Assembly: GCA_018821425.1 (NCBI GenBank)
Contig: JAHJMH010000067.1
Location: 1-9,558 of the forward strand
Reading direction: 5' to 3'
Length of the DNA stretch: 9,558 nt
Origin: Nanobdellota archaeon
GTDB lineage: Archaea > Nanobdellota > Nanobdellia > Pacearchaeales > GW2011-AR1
The notes beneath the pieces are model-generated. The model did no database searches. It had not been told where the DNA came from and worked only from the letters and a program-made list of their open reading frames with translations. The translations under genes were made by a program, and so were the position numbers. The stretch's first letter is position 1. Each line of letters opens with the position of its first letter. Shown in pieces: positions 1 to 5,196 of this stretch.

Positions 1-178
1 TGATAAAGAGAATCCAAATAAATAACATGAAGATTCCCATGTATCCGTAACCACCTGTCCAGTAACTTCCCATCATGCCATAGCCCCCATTATGCATTCC
101 CCCAAATCCAAAACTACCAATCAGTAAAAACCCGAGAACTATCAACGCTATTATTAACAAAGTATTATCTTTTTTCAT
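1..178 (-). CDS. Gly/Met/Tyr-rich small membrane protein (3' end beyond window)
   Basis: The reading frame starts at ATG 178-176 and stays open to the window edge, giving 59 visible residues. It begins MKKDNTLLIIALIVLGFLL, a positively charged start followed by a membrane helix (about residues 7-23). A Gly/Met/Tyr stretch with one His follows (about 24-48, including GGMHNGGYGMMGSYW), and then a second hydrophobic segment rich in Phe, Ile, Leu and Trp. A TATA-like TTTAAATA at 207-200 lies about 25 bp before the ATG, so it is probably a leaderless gene with its own promoter. Short two-helix proteins with Met/Gly/His-rich linkers often sit beside copper or other metal transporters, and the scrap immediately upstream comes from a copper ATPase. 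A role in metal handling is therefore an inference. The exact family cannot be named because the C-terminus is missing. Confidence 0.75.
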   Translation of the reverse strand, partial: MKKDNTLLIIALIVLGFLLIGSFGFGGMHNGGYGMMGSYWTGGYGYMGIFMLFIWILFI

Positions 179-199
179 ACTATTCTATGATTATTCATT

Positions 200-207
200 T
201 ATTTAAA
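200..207 (-). promoter_or_regulatory. TATA box for the small membrane protein gene
   Basis: TTTAAATA on the minus strand is centred about 25 bp before ATG 178. It overlaps the TAA stop of the copA remnant at 205-203. The spacing fits an archaeal promoter giving a leaderless transcript. Confidence 0.55.
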
Positions 208-295
208 TCTTCACTCTTCGGAGTCTTAAGGCATTAAATAAGACGCTTACAGAACTTAGACCCATAGCGCCGGCAGCAATTATCGGACTTAATAA
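203..295 (-). pseudogene. Remnant: extreme C-terminus of a CopA-type copper P1B-ATPase
   Basis: The minus-strand frame ending in TAA 205-203 encodes LLSPIIAAGAMGLSSVSV followed by LFNALRLRRVKI. This closely resembles the last transmembrane helix and tail of copper-exporting P1B-type ATPases, whose hallmark here is the P-x-x-A-A-x-A-M-x-L-S-S-V-S-V-x-x-N-A-L-R-L-R-R pattern that includes the metal-coordinating M-x-x-S-S of the sixth core helix. Only about 30 codons remain. Upstream in this frame the sequence becomes RFRRKKIRKSR, which is not ATPase-like, and there is no start codon context. The ATPase catalytic core (DKTGT and the other motifs) is nowhere in the window. I read this as the 3' stub of a copA-like gene whose body was deleted, with a breakpoint near 295-300. 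An assembly misjoin is the main alternative. Confidence 0.75.
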
Positions 296-434
296 CCGAC
301 TCTTGCGAATTTTCTTCCGCCGAAACCGAAGAAACCTGAGTTCGCTGAGCGCGTTCTTTAGATTCCTGTTGCCTCCTCAATCTTTCAGAAAGGTCAAGCA
401 CTTCTCTCTTTCTTCCCAATCCAAATAATCCCAT
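234..434 (-). CDS. Truncated small charged protein gene reading into the copA scar
   Basis: The ORF starts at ATG 434-432 and encodes a 66-residue product beginning MGLFGLGRKREVLDLSERLR. A Gln/Glu/Arg-rich helical stretch and a Ser/Glu linker (to about residue 45, position 300) follow. The last 21 or so residues (from SVIKSDN on) are simply the copA remnant read in the wrong frame, including two adjacent Cys. The N-terminus resembles a class of short charged cytosolic proteins I associate with DPANN genomes, which usually run longer. That recollection is weak, and no function can be given. A TATA-like TTTAAAAA at 463-456 lies about 25 bp upstream, so the gene is probably still transcribed as a leaderless mRNA. 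It may be a pseudogene or may make a chimeric product. Confidence 0.5.
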   Translation of the reverse strand: MGLFGLGRKREVLDLSERLRRQQESKERAQRTQVSSVSAEENSQESVIKSDNCCRRYGSKFCKRLI

Positions 435-455
435 TAAACAATAAGAAGTCTTTTA

Positions 456-463
456 TTTTTAAA
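456..463 (-). promoter_or_regulatory. TATA box for the truncated small gene
   Basis: TTTAAAAA on the minus strand, continuing into TAAAA, is centred about 25 bp before ATG 434. No Shine-Dalgarno sequence precedes that ATG, which fits leaderless initiation. It sits in the 63-bp gap after the ABC exporter stop, so the small gene need not depend on exporter read-through. Confidence 0.5.
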
Positions 464-497
464 GTTAGTTATACCTAAAAGGGAGGTTCTCTTAACA

Positions 498-2225
498 CTA
501 TTCAAATCCTCTTTGGAGAGAATATAATGTATTATAAATTCCCTTCTTGTCCATTAACTCTCGATGGTTTCCCATCTCTGCTATCTTTCCCTTACTAAGA
601 ACAATTATCTTATTCGCATTCTTTACTGTTGAAAATCTGTGCGCGATTATTATTGTCGTCTTTCCTTTTATTAATTTGTTTATTCCCTCTTGGACCTTTT
701 TTTCAGATTCGGAATCTAAGGAGGATGTTGGTTCATCTAAAATCAATATTTTGGGATTTTTTAAAAAAGCCATTGCTATTGCGATTCTCTGTCTCTGACC
801 CATAGAAAGTTTAACGCCAGATTCCCCAACTAAGGTATTATATCCCCTAGGAAGTTTTTGAATGAAATCGTCGGCAAATGCTGCTTTCGACGCAGTTATT
901 ACCTCTTCCTTCGTTGCGTCAGGGTTAGCATATTTTAAATTATTTATGAGCGTATCATTGAACAAGTTTAAATCCTGAGGGACTACTGCAATCTGGTTTC
1001 TTAACCAATTTAGACGTAGGTCTGAGATGCTAACCCCATCAAGATAAATTTTCCCCTTTTGGGGTTTGTAATATCCCATTAAAAGTTCCGCAAGGGTGGT
1101 TTTTCCGACTCCGCTTTTTCCGACTAACGCGATTGATTCTCCCGGGTTTATTTTAAGACTGACATTTTCTAAAATTGGTTTTCCTTTTACATATCCAAAA
1201 TTTATGTTCTCAAAAATTACTCCTCCTTTAAATTTACTAATTGTTTTGTTTCCATGTTTCATTTTTTCAGGAGATATCTCCCTTAGTCTTATGAATCTCT
1301 CTATCGCTACTGAAGTTTTTCTATACAACCTGTAAATTCTGCCAAAAAATCTGAAGGGCCCAAAGGCGAGATTAATGTATCCAAAGAACATAACGAATTG
1401 ACCCGCAGTTATCGCCCCTCTTCTTAAAAAGAGAATCGCTAAACCCAAAACAGCAACAAAACTAACGCTGTAAATCATGCCCTGTATAAGAGATACTCTC
1501 TTTGTTCTTTCTGCGGCTTCCGTTACTGCTGGAAAAGTTTTTCCTATAAGAGATTTTGAGAAATTTTTGCTCTCTCTTTCTTCCATCGCAAAATTTTTTA
1601 CAAGAAGTACATTATACAGTTTATCATAAATTACCCCATATTGTTTCTCAAAAGCCCGGCGTTCTTTCCTTCTTGCTTCAACTTCTGGCCTTACAAGAAG
1701 AATTGTCGCAAAAGTATAAACAACAAATGAGATTAAGATAATTAGTGCTATTTGCCATTTTATTATGAACATGGCAACGAGAGAGAAAACCAGCATTAAA
1801 AGTTGGGGTAAAATATCAGAGATGTTTGAAATAATGTTTTCAAATGCCCATGAGCCTTTTGAAATTTTGTGCAAGATATCTCCTTTTTGTTTCTTTTTAT
1901 GGAATGATATCGGTAGCGTCAAAAAATGGGCGTATGCTTCCGTTTCCGATTTAAGAGAAACTTTTATTCCAAGAATTTCTCCCATGTATCCCGTTTTGCT
2001 CGAGATATAACTTGAAAACAAACTTAAAAATAACCACAATCCAATCAGAGCCAAAAGAAGATTGCTACTGCTTCCGGGCAAAACAGCGAGGTCAAAAACT
2101 CTCCCATAGATGTATGGAACTACGACTGCAAAAAGCGCTCCAAAAACCGCGACAAGAATTATCATTCTTAATTCTTTCTTACTACTTTTTAACATCTTCA
2201 GAATAAATTTTGTTGTTTCACTCAT
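498..2225 (-). CDS. ABC exporter half-transporter (transmembrane domain fused to ATPase)
   Basis: This 575-residue protein has the layout and usual length of an MsbA/ABCB-type exporter half-transporter that works as a dimer in the cytoplasmic membrane and moves a substrate outward using ATP. Six hydrophobic segments lie at about residues 20-40, 55-75, 135-155, 157-178, 246-268 and 272-292. The ATPase domain occupies about 335-575. It has Walker A GKSGVGKT (369-376), Q-loop Q417 (VVPQD), signature LSMGQ (473-477), Walker B ILILDEPT with D497 and E498, D-loop SSLD (501-504) and switch His H529 (IIIAHR). Every catalytic element is present. The one departure is Met for the first Gly of the canonical LSGGQ. 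A TATA box 25 bp before ATG 2225 supports this start and a leaderless transcript. The substrate cannot be read from the sequence, and no partner gene is adjacent, so a homodimer is likely. Confidence 0.95.
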   Translation of the reverse strand: MSETTKFILKMLKSSKKELRMIILVAVFGALFAVVVPYIYGRVFDLAVLPGSSSNLLLALIGLWLFLSLFSSYISSKTGYMGEILGIKVSLKSETEAYAHFLTLPISFHKKKQKGDILHKISKGSWAFENIISNISDILPQLLMLVFSLVAMFIIKWQIALIILISFVVYTFATILLVRPEVEARRKERRAFEKQYGVIYDKLYNVLLVKNFAMEERESKNFSKSLIGKTFPAVTEAAERTKRVSLIQGMIYSVSFVAVLGLAILFLRRGAITAGQFVMFFGYINLAFGPFRFFGRIYRLYRKTSVAIERFIRLREISPEKMKHGNKTISKFKGGVIFENINFGYVKGKPILENVSLKINPGESIALVGKSGVGKTTLAELLMGYYKPQKGKIYLDGVSISDLRLNWLRNQIAVVPQDLNLFNDTLINNLKYANPDATKEEVITASKAAFADDFIQKLPRGYNTLVGESGVKLSMGQRQRIAIAMAFLKNPKILILDEPTSSLDSESEKKVQEGINKLIKGKTTIIIAHRFSTVKNANKIIVLSKGKIAEMGNHRELMDKKGIYNTLYSLQRGFE

Positions 2226-2246
2226 TAAAAGATAAATTCTGGAACG

Positions 2247-2254
2247 TTTATAAA
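2247..2254 (-). promoter_or_regulatory. TATA box for the ABC exporter gene
   Basis: TTTATAAA, itself palindromic, is centred about 25 bp before ATG 2225 on the minus strand. No Shine-Dalgarno sequence is seen between it and the start, as expected for a leaderless archaeal mRNA. Confidence 0.6.
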
Positions 2255-2306
2255 TTTTCCATGAAATTTTGTTCTTGTCAGAAGTTTTGAGGTTAAAGAA
2301 ACATTT

Positions 2307-2314
2307 TTTAAATA
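2307..2314 (+). promoter_or_regulatory. TATA box that decides the start of the 491-residue protein gene
   Basis: TTTAAATA, preceded by further T residues, is centred at about 2310. The upstream in-frame ATG at 2319 would lie only about 9 bp away, inside the footprint of the transcription machinery. The ATG at 2334 lies about 24 bp away and fits a leaderless start. Confidence 0.6.
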
Positions 2315-2333
2315 GGAAATGCTATTTCAGTAC

Positions 2334-3809
2334 ATGGCTGAAAGCATTTCTGAGATTATAGGTAGGATAAATCCCGAAGAGTACGCAGATAATAGCAAAG
2401 AACTTCTAAAAGAATATGGATCCGCGGATAAAATCCCCTCAGGAAAGGTTAAACCAAAAGACCTTGCAGAACACAAGCTCATCTATGATTCGTCCTCGGA
2501 AACACTTGAACCAATTTATTTCTTCATACTTGATTTGATGAACGACTTCGGCTTTCAAACAGAGAAACTAATTGATAACTTCACATCTTCCCCGGGCTCG
2601 GGTCATTTCGCTGAACTCGGACAAAGAGCGACGATAATGCAACAGCAAGGGTCAAAACTTCTTGGAGATATAAACACCGTTTTGAGAAGCGTCCTTAATC
2701 TCATCTATGATTTGAAGGATTTCAAACTCAGACTTCAGAGCTATGACGAACTTCGAGGTGGGAGTAAGGAAGCAGCAATCCTTTCTCTAAAACAAATATG
2801 GATGGACAAAGTCGACATCACAAAACAAAATTCAAGCATCAAAGCCATGGCGCTCGGGCAAGCAGGATTTCAAACTTTGGTCGACGCATTTCTCGTAGTC
2901 AAAGATGAGAATCTCAAAGATGGTGGCGGAAATGAAATTGACCTAAATGACAGAGTGAAAAGAATCCTTCGCGGAAGAATTTTAGAATTCAATCACTGGC
3001 TTGTTGAATCTGAAAAAGAATTGAGGAAAAGATACGAACTTGAGAAAAACTATCTTCGAAGCCAAGTCAACGCCCTGAAACTTTATTCGAGATGGGCAAA
3101 GCCGTATTTGAAGGCCGCGCAAGAACTCGAGATGGGTCAAAGAGGCAGAGAACCTGCGCTCGTCAAAGCATTCAACACAATCATTCTTGAATTAACTCTT
3201 ATTGGAAAAAGAAAAATCGATGTTAAAGGCGAATCTCGAGGGGGAAACCTCCCAAAAGATTTTGAAAAACTAAAAACAAAAGATTACTCTTCCTGCGTTC
3301 TCGTCAGTTTCAAATTTAGAGGGATCCCTCAAAGAGCAAGTCAGCAGCAATCCCATTATGTTTTCGGAGGTCGCGCAGAAGTATCTTTCAAAGCTTACGC
3401 ACTTAACGAAGACGAAATAAAAAAAATTGATGAAGAGCTTGAAGCATCCGACATAGGCGACGCTCTAAGACTTATTGAAGGAACAACAACAGAAAGTCTC
3501 GACCAACTTCAAGATGAGATTAATTACTTCTTGGAAGAAAAAGATGAAGCCGAAGAAGAAAAGAAAAAGAGTGGAGATTCTTCAAATCCTTTCAAAGCAC
3601 TTCTTGGAGGCTACAATGAATCCGAAGACAAAGGAAAAGATAAGGAGAAAAAAGGAGTCAAAGAAGAAAAAGAGAAAGTTATACTTAGGCCAGAAAGTTG
3701 GGCGGAAAAAGAATACATAAGACCATTTGTAGGAAATGATGCAAAAGAGAAAGCGTTCCTTCTTTTTGACATCTACAAAAAAGCGCACGGCATGGCAAGC
3801 TTCACTTAG
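2334..3809 (+). CDS. Large soluble helical protein of unknown function
   Basis: The gene encodes 491 residues from ATG 2334 (MAESISEIIGRINPEEYADN), a start chosen because the TATA box at 2307-2314 leaves no room for the earlier ATG at 2319. I do not recognise the family. There is no signal peptide or membrane helix. Residues about 45-275 look mostly helical, with long amphipathic runs such as LEKNYLRSQVNALKLYSRW (about 236-254). A segment near 318-357 (YSSCVLVSFKFRG to EVSFKAYAL) looks like beta structure. About 402-450 is a Glu/Lys-rich low-complexity linker, and a less charged tail containing ESWAEKEYIRPFVGNDAKEK follows, which looks like a conserved C-terminal motif. The gene stands alone, divergent from the ABC exporter and convergent with the RHH gene 14 bp downstream. 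A scaffold or structural role is possible but is only a guess. Confidence 0.85.
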   Translation: MAESISEIIGRINPEEYADNSKELLKEYGSADKIPSGKVKPKDLAEHKLIYDSSSETLEPIYFFILDLMNDFGFQTEKLIDNFTSSPGSGHFAELGQRATIMQQQGSKLLGDINTVLRSVLNLIYDLKDFKLRLQSYDELRGGSKEAAILSLKQIWMDKVDITKQNSSIKAMALGQAGFQTLVDAFLVVKDENLKDGGGNEIDLNDRVKRILRGRILEFNHWLVESEKELRKRYELEKNYLRSQVNALKLYSRWAKPYLKAAQELEMGQRGREPALVKAFNTIILELTLIGKRKIDVKGESRGGNLPKDFEKLKTKDYSSCVLVSFKFRGIPQRASQQQSHYVFGGRAEVSFKAYALNEDEIKKIDEELEASDIGDALRLIEGTTTESLDQLQDEINYFLEEKDEAEEEKKKSGDSSNPFKALLGGYNESEDKGKDKEKKGVKEEKEKVILRPESWAEKEYIRPFVGNDAKEKAFLLFDIYKKAHGMASFT

Positions 3810-3823
3810 TAAAACACCGTCAG

Positions 3824-4036
3824 TTAACCCGCACCTATTTTCTCTTCAATAATTCTTGAAATCGACTTGCCTGTTTTCTCTCGCATTTGTTTCAACTTTT
3901 TGATAATCTTAACCGACAGAGTCACGTCTATCCTTTTCCTTTGGAACGGCAACTCGCGCGTTTTATCATAATTTTCCAGAGCTTCAAACACATACCTATA
4001 CTTTTTCAATATCCTTTTTGATTTAGTTGATTGCAT
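3824..4036 (-). CDS. Ribbon-helix-helix DNA-binding protein, probable antitoxin
   Basis: This 70-residue protein has an N-terminal helical, basic extension (1-33) and a C-terminal ribbon-helix-helix core. The core has a beta strand RIDVTL (35-40), helix A (about 42-54), a turn at KTGKS, and helix B SISRIIEEKI (58-67). RHH proteins dimerise through the strand, bind palindromic operators, and commonly act as antitoxins that both mask a toxin and repress the operon. The ATG at 4036 lies inside the end of the upstream fic gene, overlapping it by 14 nt in another frame, so the two are probably translationally coupled. Whether residues 1-33 contact the Fic active site cannot be judged from sequence alone. 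A stand-alone regulator is the alternative. It ends 14 bp from the convergent upstream-strand gene. Confidence 0.8.
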   Translation of the reverse strand: MQSTKSKRILKKYRYVFEALENYDKTRELPFQRKRIDVTLSVKIIKKLKQMREKTGKSISRIIEEKIGAG

Positions 4037-4358
4037 TTTTTATTCTCCATTCTATTTTGGCTATGTCACAGGTATTCTGTTTTGCTATTGAAACAATATG
4101 GTGAAGTAATAAATCCATATCGACTCGCTTTTTGAATTCTGTCGCGAAGTTTAGTGCCGCATACGCTGCTGTCCGTTTGTTTCCGTCTGAAAAGGGATGA
4201 TCGACAAGAATTGCTCTTAATAGATAAGCCAGTTTTTTATATGACCCAATTTTCTTATCACCAAATTTATCTATAGCATAGTCAAGACTGGCATCGTCTC
4301 TTAGGTTTCCGCCGAACCCATGATTTATCCTAAGTAGTTCTTGCTTATAAATATTCAT
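4023..4358 (-). CDS. doc: Doc-like Fic family protein, probable toxin
   Basis: This 111-residue Fic-fold protein carries the motif HPFSDGNKR at residues 54-62. His54 is the expected catalytic base, and Lys61 stands where AMP-transferring Fic enzymes have Gly. Lys at that position is typical of Doc toxins, which phosphorylate elongation factor EF-Tu rather than AMPylate it. A kinase-like activity on a translation factor is therefore the best inference. The length matches Doc (about 125). Residues 24-33 (SLDYAIDKFG) correspond to the substrate-binding flap region. The frame is open from GTG 4373, and ATGs lie at 4364 and 4358. The TATA box at 4388-4381 is about 26 bp from 4358, so I chose that start. 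The RHH gene overlaps its 3' end, giving toxin-before-antitoxin order, the reverse of phd-doc. Confidence 0.88.
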   Translation of the reverse strand: MNIYKQELLRINHGFGGNLRDDASLDYAIDKFGDKKIGSYKKLAYLLRAILVDHPFSDGNKRTAAYAALNFATEFKKRVDMDLLLHHIVSIAKQNTCDIAKIEWRIKNAIN

Positions 4359-4379
4359 ACACATAGATACCACTGACTT

Positions 4380-4402
4380 GTTTATAAACTTTTCTATAGA
4401 AA
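4380..4402. promoter_or_regulatory. Two adjacent palindromes over the fic promoter, candidate RHH operator
   Basis: GTTTATAAAC (4380-4389) and TTTCTATAGAAA (4391-4402) are both perfect inverted repeats with centres 12 bp apart, close to one helical turn. The first contains the fic TATA box TTTATAAA (4381-4388), so a bound repressor would block transcription. RHH antitoxins typically bind tandem palindromes near their own promoters. AT-rich promoters produce short palindromes by chance, so this is a candidate only. Confidence 0.4.
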
Positions 4403-4425
4403 TCTCTTAAGTCATATCAAAAATC

Positions 4426-4433
4426 TTATATAT
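4426..4433 (+). promoter_or_regulatory. TATA box for the disordered protein gene
   Basis: TTATATAT is centred about 25 bp before ATG 4454, with no Shine-Dalgarno sequence between. It lies in the 95-bp divergent region shared with the fic promoter. Confidence 0.55.
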
Positions 4434-4453
4434 CTCTCTCCCATTTATTAATT

Positions 4454-5113
4454 ATGAAAAAAACTAAAAGAGATAACAAAAAAACTCCTAAAAAAGAAAA
4501 GAAAAAAATTCCTAAGGATAAAAAATTCAAGGACTTGTCCTCAAAAAAGGTTGAAAGTATCTTAGAAGAATTAGTTTTAAAACTAAAATCAAAAAAAGAG
4601 GATGAAGAGAGTTCTCCAAAAAAAGATTCCGAGGATAAAACAAGTTCAAAAATTCCTGATGAATCTTTTTCTCCAAAACTTCAAATCCAAAATGAAACAG
4701 GCTCGCCCGTTCTTGAAAGAATTGCCAGCGAACAGCCGGGCACCGCTTTTATACCGCAAGCGAGAATTGGAACTCCTACTCGAACAACCCAGGAAGAAAA
4801 TTCGGAAATAAATTATGATGCAAATCCCAAAGATAAAAAGGGTCCAAAATATTCTTCAGATTCTTCTCAAATCTACAGAAAAGTTGAACGCATAGATTCC
4901 CAAGAGTTGGGAAAAGATAGAGAAACATTTCCTAAGACAAGTCCGGGGGAACTCTTTGTAAAACAGGATTATGAGTCTGGAGGAGAATCTCAGACGAGAG
5001 AAAGAATTTGGACTGCGGAGAGAGTTGATGAGAGCAAACTTGGAAAAGAGAATATTTTTGAAAGAGAAAAAGCTAAATATGAAAATTACAAGCCAAGAGT
5101 TGACAAAGGATAA
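4454..5113 (+). CDS. Lys/Ser/Glu-rich, probably disordered protein of unknown function
   Basis: The gene encodes 219 residues. The first 27 or so are dominated by Lys (MKKTKRDNKKTPKKEKKKIP), followed by one plausible short amphipathic helix (about 29-47, containing KVESILEELVLKLKSKK). The rest is rich in Ser, Glu, Lys, Pro and Gln and lacks a hydrophobic core. Near the C-terminus are charged stretches such as ERIWTAERVDESKLGKENIF. There is no signal peptide, membrane helix or recognisable domain. Such a composition suggests an intrinsically disordered protein that could bind nucleic acid or a partner protein. It has its own TATA box and lies 75 bp upstream of the TIM-barrel gene on the same strand, but that gene has a TATA box of its own, so co-transcription is uncertain. 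The function is unknown. Confidence 0.75.
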   Translation: MKKTKRDNKKTPKKEKKKIPKDKKFKDLSSKKVESILEELVLKLKSKKEDEESSPKKDSEDKTSSKIPDESFSPKLQIQNETGSPVLERIASEQPGTAFIPQARIGTPTRTTQEENSEINYDANPKDKKGPKYSSDSSQIYRKVERIDSQELGKDRETFPKTSPGELFVKQDYESGGESQTRERIWTAERVDESKLGKENIFEREKAKYENYKPRVDKG

Positions 5114-5120
5114 ACAAAAA

Positions 5121-5128
5121 TATTTAAA
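5121..5128 (+). promoter_or_regulatory. TATA box for the TIM-barrel gene
   Basis: TATTTAAA is centred near 5124-5125. A start site about 25 bp downstream would fall at about 5150, exactly at the beginning of the first copy of the 28-bp duplication. The mRNA would then begin with that copy's Shine-Dalgarno AGGTGAT, or be leaderless at the GTG inside it. Confidence 0.5.
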
Positions 5129-5160
5129 CAGAAATCTCTTCTTCGTATCAGGTGATAAAA

Positions 5161-5196
5161 GTGGCTAATTACAAAACAGGTGATAAAAGTGGCTGA
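5161..5196 (+). other. Short upstream ORF created by the duplication (11 codons plus stop)
   Basis: Copy 1 of the duplication has its own Shine-Dalgarno (AGGTGAT, 5150-5156) and GTG 5161. It reads MANYKTGDKSG and ends at TGA 5194-5196, which is 5 nt beyond the first base of the real GTG at 5189. If initiation is leaderless at GTG 5152 instead, the peptide is 14 residues with the same stop. Ribosomes finishing it would stop on top of the true start, so it could attenuate the TIM-barrel gene or couple to it. Translation is an inference. Confidence 0.45.
5178..5184 (+). promoter_or_regulatory. Shine-Dalgarno deciding the GTG 5189 start
   Basis: AGGTGAT is complementary to ATCACCT in the archaeal 16S rRNA tail. 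It lies 4 nt before GTG 5189, favouring that start over the in-frame GTG at 5180, which overlaps the site itself. Confidence 0.6.

Noticed and set aside
473..497. Possible terminator after the ABC exporter stop (CCTCCCTTTTAGG on the minus strand)
   Set aside because: The stem would be only three base pairs and the T-run four bases, too weak to support.
547..2206. Several 61-83 codon plus-strand frames inside the ABC exporter gene
   Set aside because: They lie opposite the ATPase and membrane domains of a complete, motif-verified gene and have no promoter or family signal.
3475..3788. Lys-rich plus-strand and Phe-rich minus-strand frames over the C-terminal linker of the 491-residue gene
   Set aside because: Both are shifted readings of the GAA/AAA-rich linker codons.
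4359..4373. GTG start at 4373 (and ATG at 4364) for the fic gene
   Set aside because: The TATA box at 4381-4388 is only about 12 and 21 bp away. ATG 4358 fits the spacing seen in the other leaderless genes.
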